Source: Caenispirillum bisanense (GTDB taxonomy: Bacteria; Pseudomonadota; Alphaproteobacteria; Rhodospirillales; Rhodospirillaceae). From it: a stretch of 64,000 bases of DNA. The notes below the pieces were generated by a model. The model saw only the letters and a list, made by a program, of their open reading frames with translations. It did not search any database and was not told the origin of the DNA. A program made the translations under genes and the position numbers. The stretch spans positions 1 to 64,000 of the forward strand of contig NZ_OCNJ01000012.1 of assembly GCF_900230255.1 (NCBI RefSeq), read 5' to 3'. Positions 9,848 to 21,702 of the stretch are shown one piece after another (within the stretch, counting starts at the first letter, position 1; every line of letters begins with the position of its first letter).

Positions 9848-10624
9848 ATGCCCTACGAGAACATCCTGGTGGAGACGCGCGGCCGCGTCGGTCTCATCAC
9901 GCTGAACCGTCCGAAGGCCCTGAACGCGCTGTGCGTCGGCCTCATCAAGGACCTGGGCGCGGCGCTCGACGCCTTCGAGGCCGACGACGAGGTGGGCTGC
10001 ATCGTCCTGACCGGCTCCGAGAAGGCCTTCGCGGCCGGCGCCGACATCAAGGAGATGGCCGACAAGACCTACATGGACGCCTACCTCCAGGACTTCATCA
10101 CGGTGGGCTGGCAGCGCATCACCACCTGCCGCAAGCCGATCATCGCGGCGGTGGCGGGCTACGCGCTGGGCGGCGGCTGCGAGATCGCCATGATGTGCGA
10201 CTTCATCATCGCCGCCGAGAACGCCAAGTTCGGCCAGCCGGAAATCACCATCGGCACCATCCCGGGCTCCGGCGGCACGCAGCGCCTGACCCGATTCGTC
10301 GGCAAGTCGAAGGCCATGGACATGTGCCTGACCGGCCGCCAGATGGACGCCGCCGAAGCCGAGCGTTCGGGCCTCGTGTCGCGAATCGTGCCGGCCGCCG
10401 ACCTGGTGGACGAGGCGGTGAAGATCGCCGACCGCATCGCCGGCATGTCGCGCCCGGCCGTGTACATGACCAAGGAAGCGGTCAACGCCTCCTACGAGAC
10501 GACCCTGCAGCAGGGCATCATGTTCGAGCGCCGGCTGTTCCACTCCACCTTCGCGACCGAAGACCAGAAGGAAGGCATGGCGGCCTTCGTCGAGAAGCGC
10601 CAGCCCAATTTCAAGAACCGCTGA
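9848..10624 (+). CDS. Enoyl-CoA hydratase (crotonase)
   Basis: Short-chain enoyl-CoA hydratase of 258 residues. It hydrates trans-2-enoyl-CoA in fatty-acid or amino-acid degradation. Both catalytic glutamates are in place, in [13 protein letters not shown] (about 112-124) and [20 protein letters not shown] (about 133-152). The oxyanion-hole region is [11 protein letters not shown] (about 60-70), and the C-terminal helix [15 protein letters not shown] is typical. It stands between the small secreted protein and rpsT and ends in a strong terminator, so it is probably a single-gene or two-gene unit. Confidence 0.94.
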   Translation: MPYENILVETRGRVGLITLNRPKALNALCVGLIKDLGAALDAFEADDEVGCIVLTGSEKAFAAGADIKEMADKTYMDAYLQDFITVGWQRITTCRKPIIAAVAGYALGGGCEIAMMCDFIIAAENAKFGQPEITIGTIPGSGGTQRLTRFVGKSKAMDMCLTGRQMDAAEAERSGLVSRIVPAADLVDEAVKIADRIAGMSRPAVYMTKEAVNASYETTLQQGIMFERRLFHSTFATEDQKEGMAAFVEKRQPNFKNR

Positions 10625-10638
10625 GTCACGCCGGTGTG

Positions 10639-10677
10639 CCGCCCCGGCCGCCGGCATCCGCCGGCCGGGGCGGTTTT
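10639..10677 (+). terminator. Rho-independent terminator after the enoyl-CoA hydratase gene
   Basis: CCGCCCCGGCC (10639-10649) pairs perfectly with GGCCGGGGCGG (10663-10673), followed by TTTT. The T-run overlaps a near-consensus DnaA box, TTTTCCACA (10674-10682). Confidence 0.85.
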
Positions 10678-10691
10678 CCACAAGCTGCCGG

Positions 10692-10720
10692 TTGACGGCA
10701 TGCTCGTGATTCCTTATAAC
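10692..10720 (+). promoter_or_regulatory. Sigma-70-type promoter of rpsT
   Basis: TTGACG (10692-10697) and TATAAC (10715-10720) are separated by exactly 17 bases. This near-ideal housekeeping promoter sits 52 bases upstream of the rpsT start, as expected for a heavily expressed ribosomal protein gene. Confidence 0.8.
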
Positions 10721-10772
10721 CCGCGCTTCGGTACGAAGCCGGTTCCAAACGGACAGACAACAAGGTTAGGCA

Positions 10773-11042
10773 ATGGCCCATCACAAGTCGGCGAAGAAGC
10801 GCATCGTCCGCAACGCCAAGCGCTACGAGATCAACCACTCCCGCAAGTCGCGTACCCGCACCTTCATGAAGAAGGTCGAGATGGCGATCGCCTCGGGCGA
10901 CTACGACCAGGCGCAGGCCGCCATCACCACCGCCGCGCCGGAAATCGCGCGCGCCGTGACGAAGGGCGTGATGCACAAGAACACCGCCGCTCGCAAGATC
11001 TCGCGCCTGAACGCGCGCGTGAAGGCACTGAAGGCCGCGTAA
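10773..11042 (+). CDS. rpsT: 30S ribosomal protein bS20
   Basis: The 89-residue basic helical protein begins [18 protein letters not shown], the hallmark of bS20, and continues with the expected helices [35 protein letters not shown]. It binds 16S rRNA in the small subunit. It has its own strong promoter and a terminator 74 bases after the stop. Its position just upstream of dnaA is conserved across alphaproteobacteria. Confidence 0.98.
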   Translation: MAHHKSAKKRIVRNAKRYEINHSRKSRTRTFMKKVEMAIASGDYDQAQAAITTAAPEIARAVTKGVMHKNTAARKISRLNARVKALKAA

Positions 11043-11115
11043 GACAGCTTTCCGTACGGTCAGCCGCGGTGCTCCTTGCGGGCACCCGCTGGCGACCCGA
11101 ACCGGATTCGGCCGG

Positions 11116-11149
11116 GGCCGCCCTCCGCCCGGCGGAGGCGCGGCCTTTT
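11116..11149 (+). terminator. Rho-independent terminator after rpsT
   Basis: GGCCGCCCTCCGCC is followed directly by CGGCGGAGGCGCGGCC and TTTT, giving a long GC-rich hairpin (one bulge) with a T-run at 11146-11149. Confidence 0.8.
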
Positions 11150-11811
11150 GCGCGCTTGGCGCGCGTTTTCCCGCGAATCCACAAAATGCGCCGTTCCCTT
11201 TTCGGACATATTGCCTTCGGCTAGCTGTCGTGGCTTGCTAGAGGGCGTCCCGAGACAGGGATGCCGATCACCGATGATAGCGAAAATGATGCCGAGTCTT
11301 TCAGTCGACCGCTGAAGGGCCGCGGTTTCCTTTTCGCATTCCAAATAAAACGTTCCGCTGCCGTGGCCAAGATTCGGCTTTCTCGACGGGGCGTTTTGGG
11401 GAATCATTGTCGGGCCTCGGCAGACACCCTCGCAGAAGGGTCGGCCGACGTCGTGCCCAAGGGTCCGGCGGCCGGGGCCGAAGCGCGCCGCGCACGGCGC
11501 CTTCGGGCGACCTCCAGAGGCGCATCGCCCAACGCCTCCGGTGCCGGAGCCAGTACGCCGGCGCCGCCAATCAGCCACCGAACCGGCAGGGCCGGCGGCG
11601 AAAATCCGAAGGGCGGCGGGGGAAACGAGGCCGTGCGCGAACCGCGCGACGGATCGCATTGGATAATGGTGGACCCACCGGACGGCTCAACGCCGGCCGC
11701 CGGTCAAGCGTCCGTTTGCCACGGGGCAGGCGAGGCGGGGGTCCCGAGAGAACGTGGGAGACCGCGGTGTCTGGGGCATCGTTGCAAGTCGAGAGTGCGT
11801 CGGAGTCGTTT
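11150..11811 (+). other. rpsT-dnaA intergenic region, no supported gene
   Basis: About 660 bases separate the rpsT terminator from dnaA. The 11160-11360 part is AT-richer (CATTCCAAATAAAACG, GACATATTGCC) and may hold the dnaA promoter. Frames crossing 11261-11914 lack a ribosome site, family motifs or normal codon bias. Only weak DnaA-box relatives are present (GAATCCACA at 11175, and ATTGGATAA at 11658 on the other strand), so no origin cluster can be supported here. Confidence 0.5.
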
Positions 11812-13305
11812 ATGGACAAGGGCCAGATGGACGCCGGACTCGCCGCCCAGTGGGATCGGGTCCAGGATCGTCTGCGCGAAGAGTTCGGGGATGCCGCGTT
11901 CAAGAGCTGGGTGAAGCCCATGACCGTCGCCGGCCTGCAGGACGGCGCGGTGACGCTGGCGGTGCCCACCCGATTCATCCGCGACTGGGTGCTGACCCAC
12001 TACGCCGACCGCATCCGGTCGCTGTGGAACGGCGAGAATCCCATGGTGCGCAGCGTCGACGTGACGGTCGTTGCCGGAGCCCCGCGCCTGGCGCCGGAGC
12101 CGCGCGGCCGCCTCGCCGCCGCCGCGGCCCAGACCACCGCCCTCACGGCCTCCGTCACCGCCCTGCCGGAGCGCGCCATGCCGTCCGAACCCATGCGTCC
12201 CGCCAGCCTTCCCGCCACCGTGCCGCAGGCCCCGTCGGCCGGCGTGCCGGCGCTGGTGACCGCGACTCCGGTGGTCGACGACCTGTCGGCGCCGCTCGAC
12301 CCGCGCTACACCTTCGACAACTTCGTCGTCGGCAAGCCCAACGAGTTCGCCTACGCCGCCGCCAACCGGGTGGCCGATTCCGACATGGTGTCGTTCAACC
12401 CGCTGTTCCTCTACGGCGGCGTCGGCCTCGGCAAGACCCACCTCATGCACGCCATCGCCCACCGCCTGCGCGAGCGCCGCCCGGACCGCCGGGTGATCTA
12501 CATGAGCGCCGAGAAGTTCATGTATTCCTTCGTGCGCGCCCTGCGCCACCAGGACACCATCAGCTTCAAGGAGCAGTTCCGCACCGTCGACGTGCTGATG
12601 ATCGACGACGTGCAGTTCATTTCCGGCAAGGACTCGACGCAGGAAGAGTTCTTCCACACCTTCAACGCCCTGGTCGACCAGGGCCGGCAGATCGTCATTT
12701 CCGCCGACAAGTCGCCCAACGACCTGGAAGAGATCGGCGCCCGCCTGCGCTCGCGCATGGCCTCGGGCCTGGTCGCCGACATCCACCCGACCACCTACGA
12801 GCTGCGCCTCGGCATCCTCGATTCGAAGGCCGAGCAGATGGGCGTCGAGGTGCCGGTGAAGGTGAAGGAATTCCTCGCCCACAAGATCACTTCCAACGCC
12901 CGCGAGCTGGAAGGCGCCCTGACGCGCCTGGTCGCCCACGCCCAGCTGGTCGGCCGCGAGCTGTCGCTGGAGACGGCGCACGAGGTGCTGGCCGACCTCT
13001 TGCGCGCCTACGACCGCCGGGTGACCATCGAGGAAATCCAGAAGAAGGTCGCCGAGCACTTCCAGATCCGCATTTCCGACATGCACTCGGCCCGCCGCGC
13101 CCGCGCCGTCACCCGGCCGCGCCAGGTGGCCATGTACCTCGCCAAGCAGCTGACCAGCCGCTCGCTGCCGGAGATCGGCCGCAAGTTCGGCGGCCGCGAC
13201 CACACCACGGTCATGCACGCCGTGAAGAAGGTCGAGGAGCTGATGGGCCAGGATCCGGCCTTCGCCGAGGACGTGAACCTGCTGCGCCGCATGCTGGAGA
13301 GCTGA
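11812..13305 (+). CDS. dnaA: Chromosomal replication initiator DnaA
   Basis: AAA+ initiator that binds DnaA boxes and opens oriC. From ATG 11812 it is 497 residues: domain I begins QWDRVQDRLREEFGDAAFKSW, a Pro/Ala-rich domain II linker spans about 85-160, then YTFDNFVVGKPNEFAYAAA starts the AAA+ domain with Walker A GGVGLGKTH (near 202-210) and Walker B MIDDVQF. Domain IV has the helix-turn-helix and GGRDHTTVMHAVKKVEEL signature. A GTG at 11767, with a GGGAG seven bases upstream, would add 15 residues, so the exact start is uncertain. dnaN, recF and gyrB follow. Confidence 0.97.
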   Translation: MDKGQMDAGLAAQWDRVQDRLREEFGDAAFKSWVKPMTVAGLQDGAVTLAVPTRFIRDWVLTHYADRIRSLWNGENPMVRSVDVTVVAGAPRLAPEPRGRLAAAAAQTTALTASVTALPERAMPSEPMRPASLPATVPQAPSAGVPALVTATPVVDDLSAPLDPRYTFDNFVVGKPNEFAYAAANRVADSDMVSFNPLFLYGGVGLGKTHLMHAIAHRLRERRPDRRVIYMSAEKFMYSFVRALRHQDTISFKEQFRTVDVLMIDDVQFISGKDSTQEEFFHTFNALVDQGRQIVISADKSPNDLEEIGARLRSRMASGLVADIHPTTYELRLGILDSKAEQMGVEVPVKVKEFLAHKITSNARELEGALTRLVAHAQLVGRELSLETAHEVLADLLRAYDRRVTIEEIQKKVAEHFQIRISDMHSARRARAVTRPRQVAMYLAKQLTSRSLPEIGRKFGGRDHTTVMHAVKKVEELMGQDPAFAEDVNLLRRMLES

Positions 13306-13364
13306 GCGGGGCATTGACGAGGCGGGCGGCCCGCGCGATATTTTCCCGTAGGACGGGAGGGGCC

Positions 13365-13559
13365 ATGACTGCGGAACAGACCCTGCTTCTGAGGCGAGAT
13401 CCGGCCGCGGCGCGCGCACGCGGACCGGCCGGCGTGATCGTCATCGACATGAAGTCGACCGCCAAGGCGACGCGGTTCCTGACCGATCGAAGCGGCCGGC
13501 GCTACAAGGTCATCGACCGCCAGAGGCTCGACCGCGCGTTGCGCGACGCCGCGGGCTGA
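13365..13559 (+). CDS. Small hypothetical protein between dnaA and dnaN
   Basis: A 64-residue reading frame with ATG 13365 preceded by GGGAGGGGCC. The product is basic: MTAEQTLLLRRDPAAARARG, then GVIVIDMKSTAKATRFLTDR and RYKVIDRQRLDRALRDAAG. The second half could form two beta strands and a helix. It is followed five bases after its stop by the next gene, so the two form a unit lying between dnaA and dnaN. No family is recognised. Confidence 0.6.
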   Translation: MTAEQTLLLRRDPAAARARGPAGVIVIDMKSTAKATRFLTDRSGRRYKVIDRQRLDRALRDAAG

Positions 13560-13564
13560 CCGCC

Positions 13565-14122
13565 ATGCCCTACAATCGCATGTTCGAACGCCTCGTGGAG
13601 GCGGGTGACGAGCCGCGCCTGACGGGACTTCTTGCCTATGCTCTGTACAAGGAGCGCAAGCGGGACTGGATGATCCGGTTCCGCGGCGAAAAGGGGCGCG
13701 ACCCGACGCCGCAGGAGGTCGAGGACTACGTGTTCTCCGTCGGCCCGCACGAGCTGGAAGACTTCCGCGATGCCGCCCGCCGCATGGTCGGCGAGGCGGC
13801 GGAAAGCTACTTGGCCGGCAGCGAGGACGCCTTACGGGCGCAGATTGCCGACGAGGTCTTCGCCGGGCATGCCGCCGCAGCGGTCACGCGGTTGTCCGAC
13901 GCGGGAGAGGCGGCGGTCACCGCCGTCGCGGACGAGCACCGCCGCCTCGCCACGACGCTGTCGGGAGCGCTGGAGGGGCTGGGCAACATCTGGCGCCAGC
14001 TCGGCATGAGCATCCTCGGCGCCTTCGCCTATTCCTTCGTCCTGCTGGTTCTGTTCCTGGTCATCAGGATCTGGGGAACGGGCCTGGAGCCGCTGCGTCA
14101 AGCGATCGGCGACGGGGGCTGA
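13565..14122 (+). CDS. Membrane-anchored hypothetical protein (185 residues)
   Basis: The N-terminal region has a recognisable pattern, LVEAGDEPRLTGLLAYALYKERKRDWMIRF followed by GRDPTPQEVEDYV, seen in a widespread but uncharacterised group of small bacterial proteins in which an AY-x-LYK helix precedes a C-terminal membrane anchor. Residues 62-140 are helical, Ala-rich and may form a coiled coil. Residues 147-169 (LGMSILGAFAYSFVLLVLFLVIRIW) form one membrane helix, leaving a short tail. It directly follows the 64-residue gene and precedes the dnaN promoter region. The function is unknown. Confidence 0.75.
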   Translation: MPYNRMFERLVEAGDEPRLTGLLAYALYKERKRDWMIRFRGEKGRDPTPQEVEDYVFSVGPHELEDFRDAARRMVGEAAESYLAGSEDALRAQIADEVFAGHAAAAVTRLSDAGEAAVTAVADEHRRLATTLSGALEGLGNIWRQLGMSILGAFAYSFVLLVLFLVIRIWGTGLEPLRQAIGDGG

Positions 14123-14183
14123 GCCTACACCCGCCGGACCGGTGTTTCGGGGCCTTTTCCCTTCTCCCCCCGGTGCCCTGTGG

Positions 14184-14189
14184 TATACT
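14184..14189 (+). promoter_or_regulatory. Candidate -10 element for dnaN
   Basis: TATACT at 14184-14189 stands out in a GC-rich stretch 67 bases upstream of the dnaN ATG. No clear -35 hexamer is seen 17 bases before it (the region is CTTTTCCCTTCTCC). The call is tentative. Confidence 0.4.
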
Positions 14190-14255
14190 CGGGCCCCCTG
14201 TCCGAAGCGGGCGGGAAGCCATTCTTGTCAAACCATTTTCAGGCCGCTTGCGACA

Positions 14256-15374
14256 ATGAGACTGACCATCGAACGCTCCGTCCTTCTGAAGTCCCTCGGA
14301 CACGTTCAGAGCGTCGTGGAGCGGCGCAACACCATTCCCATCCTGTCCAACGTCCGCCTCGACGCCACCGGTGACGGCCTGAAGCTCAACGCCACCGACA
14401 TGGACCTCGAGATCATCGAGGCGGTGCCGGCGGAAACCGGCCAGCCGGGCGCCACCACGGCGCCGGCCCACACCCTGCACGACATCGTCCGCAAGCTGCC
14501 CGACGGCTCGCAGATCGAGCTGACCTACGACAGCGCCGACAGCCAGCTGTCGCTGCGCTCGGGCCGCTCGCGCTTCTCGCTGTCGTGCCTGCCGGTGGAG
14601 GACTTCCCGGCCATGGTGGGCGGCGAGTTCAGCCACACCTTCCGCCTTTCGGCCGCCGACCTGCGGGCGCTGATCGACCGCACCCGCTTCGCCATCTCGA
14701 CGGAAGAGACCCGCTTCTACCTGAACGGCATCTACCTGCACGCCGCCAAGTCCAACGGCGTCGACGTGCTGCGCGCGGTCGCGACCGACGGCCACCGCCT
14801 CGCCCGCTTCGAGGTGCCGCTGCCCGAGGGCGCCGGCGGCATGCCGGGCGTCATCGTGCCGCGCAAGACGGTGGGCGAGCTGCGCAAGCTCATCGAGGAA
14901 ACGGGCATGGAAGTGTCCGTCAGCCTGTCGGAGACCAAGATCCGCTTCGCCTTCGACGAGGCGGTGCTGACCTCCAAGCTCATCGACGGCACCTTTCCCG
15001 ACTACGAGCGCGTCATCCCGACCGAGAACGACAAGATCCTGGAAGTCGACCGCAAGGTCTTCGCCGATGCCGTCGACCGCGTCTCGGCCATCTCCACGGA
15101 AAAGAGCCGAGCCATCAAGGTGGCGCTGGAAAAGGGCGTGCTGACCCTGTCGGCCTCCAGCCCCGAGGCCGGCTCGGCGGTGGAAGAGGTGGAGGCGGCC
15201 TACGACGCGAGCCCGCTCGAGATCGGCTTCAACTCCCGCTACCTGCTCGACATCATGGCGCAGATCGAGGGCGAGGCGGCCCGCTTCGACATGGCCGACG
15301 CCGCCAGCCCCACCGTCATCCGCGAGGTCAACGACGGCTCGGCGATCTACGTCCTGATGCCCATGCGGGTGTGA
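14256..15374 (+). CDS. dnaN: DNA polymerase III sliding clamp (beta subunit)
   Basis: The 372-residue protein begins MRLTIERSVLLKSLGHVQSV and has the three repeated clamp domains expected of the beta subunit, with NTIPILSNV near 26-34, ATDGHRLARFEV in the middle and the C-terminal IYVLMPMRV, which forms the protein-binding pocket. ATG 14256 is chosen over the longer frame from 14142 because it matches the conserved beginning of the family. It encircles DNA and tethers polymerase III. recF starts about 100 bases downstream. Confidence 0.98.
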   Translation: MRLTIERSVLLKSLGHVQSVVERRNTIPILSNVRLDATGDGLKLNATDMDLEIIEAVPAETGQPGATTAPAHTLHDIVRKLPDGSQIELTYDSADSQLSLRSGRSRFSLSCLPVEDFPAMVGGEFSHTFRLSAADLRALIDRTRFAISTEETRFYLNGIYLHAAKSNGVDVLRAVATDGHRLARFEVPLPEGAGGMPGVIVPRKTVGELRKLIEETGMEVSVSLSETKIRFAFDEAVLTSKLIDGTFPDYERVIPTENDKILEVDRKVFADAVDRVSAISTEKSRAIKVALEKGVLTLSASSPEAGSAVEEVEAAYDASPLEIGFNSRYLLDIMAQIEGEAARFDMADAASPTVIREVNDGSAIYVLMPMRV

Positions 15375-15475
15375 CGGGCGCCATTTTGCGTGGACGGGAC
15401 CGGGTTTTCCATGCGTCCGAGGGCGGCGCGGCCGCGCACGGCGGCGGATCGGGCGGGGCAGGGGAGCGCATCGGC

Positions 15476-19058
<3,583 letters not shown>

Positions 19059-19754
19059 CTACTGGAGAGTCCGTCGTAGCTGCCTTGGTAGTCCCGATAG
19101 CACTATGTCACGGTGTTGATAGGGAAGGCTGCGAAAGGCGTCTTTTTCTAGTAAACTGGTAGCAATATGTATGTTTGCGCAGCACCGGCTGGCGGTGCTG
19201 CCAAACTTCTTCCAAAGACCTTCCTCAAAAAAAGGATAGTGGTTTAAGTGGAGCGCCAGCGTCATCTTGGTGGGGTCGGCGGTGTGAGTGTACGTACAAA
19301 GAACGCTATATTCTGCGCGAAGGTTATCAAGCGCCGGCACAATTGACCGATGCGAAGTATTTAGGCGAGCTCGCGTATCAGAAAACAGCTCGTGGACGGA
19401 TGTGTGGTTAGGCGTGCCTCCACATCTAATCAGTATATATTTGATCGCATTCTCCACCGCGCTCCTCAAAACAATGGCGGCACTTTTATAGATTCCTTGG
19501 CTCCCAACCAATACGGCTTGGCATAAATCCGAAACGCACTCCGCAAAGTATAAGAATTTTAGATTCTCGTCTGAGCCTTCCCTCGCACCTCCCGCCGCTG
19601 TCGCAAGAGGCTGTATCCAGATCATAAGGTGATAAAGCCTTTTATGTATTACTCTCAAAGGGGCTATAAATTCTGGACCCCCTGCGGCCTGTGCTAAGCT
19701 GTAATTTTCTATAAATATGGTGAGGTCGGCGAAAGATTTGTCAATATCCGTCAT
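19059..19754 (-). CDS. HEPN/DUF5677-like helical protein, third gene of ParA cassette
   Basis: A 231-residue, mostly helical protein of low GC content. A central helix pair reads FLYFAECVSDLCQAVLVGSQ (67-86) and IYKSAAIVLRSAVENAIKYI (88-107), and is followed by LRAEYSVLCTYTHTADPTKM (145-164). This pattern of an R-SA-E helix followed by a YxxLxxYxHx segment resembles DUF5677 and HEPN-like proteins found in abortive-infection or toxin loci, but no strict RX4-6H ribonuclease motif is seen. Its start overlaps the previous gene by 14 bases. Its stop abuts the gyrB stop. The effector role is inferred from position only. Confidence 0.65.
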   Translation of the reverse strand: MTDIDKSFADLTIFIENYSLAQAAGGPEFIAPLRVIHKRLYHLMIWIQPLATAAGGAREGSDENLKFLYFAECVSDLCQAVLVGSQGIYKSAAIVLRSAVENAIKYILIRCGGTPNHTSVHELFSDTRARLNTSHRSIVPALDNLRAEYSVLCTYTHTADPTKMTLALHLNHYPFFEEGLWKKFGSTASRCCANIHIATSLLEKDAFRSLPYQHRDIVLSGLPRQLRRTLQ

Positions 19755-20277
19755 CTTTGGTTTCCCCGATGAGCTCCTGTATTATCTCGTTCCATCCCTT
19801 TTTCTCAATTCTGCTGGCCGCAATCAGATAATTTCTTCCGGAGCTTCCGGATGCTATTTTCGAGAGGGCCCGCGCGATTTTTTCCAGTCTTTGATCGTCT
19901 GCTTCCGCAGTATGGCACACTATGTGGCCAATAATTTCGTATTTAGATTTTTTCTCCCACCTTGGTATTTTTGCGTTAAGTACGGTCGCAGAGAAATCTG
20001 CTATGTCTTCATTGTTCGGAAATAGTCTTTCATCCGAAAACATTACAGGAAGAACACCTACAAGCATCTGCTTGTTAGGGTTGTCAGGCATGAACTCGTC
20101 GAATCTGTAGCTCTTGGTGTTGCTGTGGTTCTCAGGTGATAGAAGGGGTTTTAGCATATACTTGAAGTCTATGTCCCGATTTGACTCAAGGAGCCAGTGA
20201 AGCTCCTCAATAAATCGAGCAAATTTTCGAGGGTCTTGGGACCGGCTTCTGGGTCGTCTCTTCTGCTCTTCACTCAT
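19741..20277 (-). CDS. Unknown protein, second gene of ParA cassette
   Basis: From ATG 20277 the product has 178 residues. It begins with a basic tail (MSEEQKRRPRSRSQDPRKF), then FARFIEELHWLLESNRDIDF and a mixed alpha/beta middle (QMLVGVLPVMFSDERLFPNNEDIADFSA), with KSKYEIIGHIVCHTAEADDQ and a C-terminal helix. It has no signal peptide or membrane helix. The start overlaps the ParA gene stop by 8 bases (GATGAGTGA) and its end overlaps the next gene, so all three must be translated as one operon. No family is recognised; a ParA partner or adaptor is one guess. Confidence 0.7.
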   Translation of the reverse strand: MSEEQKRRPRSRSQDPRKFARFIEELHWLLESNRDIDFKYMLKPLLSPENHSNTKSYRFDEFMPDNPNKQMLVGVLPVMFSDERLFPNNEDIADFSATVLNAKIPRWEKKSKYEIIGHIVCHTAEADDQRLEKIARALSKIASGSSGRNYLIAASRIEKKGWNEIIQELIGETKDDGY

Positions 20278-21109
20278 CGCCAATTCTCTCTAAGAATTCT
20301 TTGGCAACATTGGCCAGGAGTCTTTTGCTCTCAGCGTCCTGCAGGTCTAGGATCTGTTGCTGGGAAAATTGCCCTCTTGCTATGGCCGTCCTTTTGGGAA
20401 GGTGTGCGTTAAAACGCTTCCCACGCCACACGTCGTTGCCGTCCAGAAAGCTCTTCGCTTCACGGAACACATTGGTGTTGATTTCCGCAATCGTCAACAC
20501 CACGCCGAGCAGCGATATCGGATGCCCGAAGTTCTCCGAGCAGCGGTGAATGACGCCCCTTAGTAGATCGATGCCTGTCGTTGACAGAGGTTCTGGCTTA
20601 ACGGGAACTAAATAGTAGTCTGAGGCGATTAGGGCGCTCATCATCCAAGCCGATGGCGTCGGAGGTGTGTCAATAATCACATAATCATATTTTTCTTTTG
20701 CCTTGGTGGCGTCTAGGTATCGCTTCAGGCGCTGCTCGCGCCCTTGCCCTGTTCCCATTTCCAGACGGTATAGCTCAAGGTCGCCAATTATAATATGGAG
20801 GCGGTCTTTTGCGACGGTGGGGCTGATCTCCTCCAGCGGGCGTGAATCGCGCCTTGTCGTTCCAGAAACTACAGACACGTACGAGTTGGGCGAATCATTA
20901 AATATATCGTGTATCGTCGGGACGCCCTTTTGCCTTAGTTCGATATATTCGCTTCCCGAGAAAAGGCATTGAGTAGCATTGAACTGCGGGTCCAGGTCAA
21001 CTAGCAAGACTTTCTTGCCGTGCCGCTGCGTCAGCGCATCGGCCAAGTTTACTGCGAGAGTAGTCTTGGCGACGCCGCCCTTCATATTGACAATGCTAAT
21101 AACCTTCAT
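20270..21109 (-). CDS. ParA/MinD-type ATPase, first gene of a low-GC three-gene cassette
   Basis: A 279-residue deviant-Walker ATPase. MKVISIVNMKGGVAKTTLAV carries the signature-lysine Walker A (KGGVAKTT, 10-17), LLVDLDPQFNATQ (35-47) is the A' motif, and YDYVIIDTPPTPSAW (141-155) is Walker B. There is no N-terminal DNA-binding extension, unlike type Ia plasmid ParA. It is not the chromosomal segregation ParA: no parB or gid genes adjoin, base composition is lower than its neighbours, and it heads an operon with two unknown genes. The start has a strong AGGAGG ribosome site lying inside an inverted repeat. A role in positioning, segregation or defence cannot be chosen from sequence. Confidence 0.9.
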   Translation of the reverse strand: MKVISIVNMKGGVAKTTLAVNLADALTQRHGKKVLLVDLDPQFNATQCLFSGSEYIELRQKGVPTIHDIFNDSPNSYVSVVSGTTRRDSRPLEEISPTVAKDRLHIIIGDLELYRLEMGTGQGREQRLKRYLDATKAKEKYDYVIIDTPPTPSAWMMSALIASDYYLVPVKPEPLSTTGIDLLRGVIHRCSENFGHPISLLGVVLTIAEINTNVFREAKSFLDGNDVWRGKRFNAHLPKRTAIARGQFSQQQILDLQDAESKRLLANVAKEFLERIGDE

Positions 21110-21113
21110 GCTT

Positions 21114-21146
21114 ACCCTCCTGGCTTATGCGAAATATAAGGAGGGT
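21114..21146 (-). promoter_or_regulatory. Inverted repeat enclosing the ribosome site and possible -10 of the ParA gene
   Basis: Read on the coding strand, ACCCTCCT is followed 17 bases later by its exact complement AGGAGGGT, which contains the Shine-Dalgarno sequence and lies four bases from the ParA ATG. TATATT, a possible -10, is within the intervening bases. The repeat could be an operator flanking the promoter or, if transcription starts further upstream, an RNA hairpin that hides the ribosome site. Confidence 0.6.
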
Positions 21147-21231
21147 GCAGTAAATTGGTGGATGCATCAAGAGGTTGCCGGCGGCTCTAGCGCGAACTGG
21201 TTTCCTTCTAGCAGCCGCCCGCTCCATCCTC

Positions 21232-21702
21232 TCACCCCAACCTCTCCGCCACCTCCGCCGCATCCAGCCCCATGACCACCCGCACGCCGGCGCTTTCGGC
21301 CAGGCGGGCGGCTTCGGGGTTCCAGGTGCCGGGTTCCAGCCACAGCACCTTCACGCCCAGCTTCTCGCGGTGCTCGGCGATGCCTTGGGCGGCGAACATC
21401 GCGTCTTCCGGGCCGCCGAACACCTGCAGCATGTCGAACTTGCTCGGGATGTCGAACAGGCTCGCCGGCACCACCTCGTTCACGTGCATCTCGCCGGCCA
21501 GGTTGGGGTTCACCGGGATGATGTGGTAGTCGCATTCCTTCAGGCGCTGGACGTAGGCGGCGCTCTCGTAGTCCGGGTGGAAGCCCAGCACGGCCACCTT
21601 GAACACGTCGTGCAGGATCTCGCGCAGGTACTCCTCGGGGTAGGCGATCTTGTCGTTGGGGTCCTCGGGGACGACGGACGGATCGTGGCGGAACTCGACC
21701 AT
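21232..21702 (-). CDS. CoA-binding domain protein (YccU family)
   Basis: A 156-residue single-domain Rossmann protein of the CoA-binding (succinyl-CoA ligase alpha N-terminal-like) family. VFKVAVLGFHPDYESAAYVQRL supplies the nucleotide-binding loop, YHIIPVNPNLAGE the second strand, and VFGGPEDAMF and VLWLEPGTWNPEAARLAESAG follow the family pattern. Such proteins bind CoA or acyl-CoA in vitro, but their physiological role is unclear. The gene faces away from the preceding ParA cassette's start by 122 bases, which include the inferred edge of the inserted segment. Confidence 0.85.
   Translation of the reverse strand: MVEFRHDPSVVPEDPNDKIAYPEEYLREILHDVFKVAVLGFHPDYESAAYVQRLKECDYHIIPVNPNLAGEMHVNEVVPASLFDIPSKFDMLQVFGGPEDAMFAAQGIAEHREKLGVKVLWLEPGTWNPEAARLAESAGVRVVMGLDAAEVAERLG

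Noticed and set aside
11150-11811. oriC in the gap before dnaA
   Set aside because: Only two weak DnaA-box relatives and one AT-rich stretch; not enough for an origin call.
11261-11914. 217-codon plus-strand frame upstream of dnaA
   Set aside because: No ribosome site, no motif, extends into dnaA in another frame; codon use unlike genes nearby.
19059-21109. Chromosomal parAB partition locus
   Set aside because: No ParB, no parS sites seen, and the gene has low-GC neighbours of unknown type instead.
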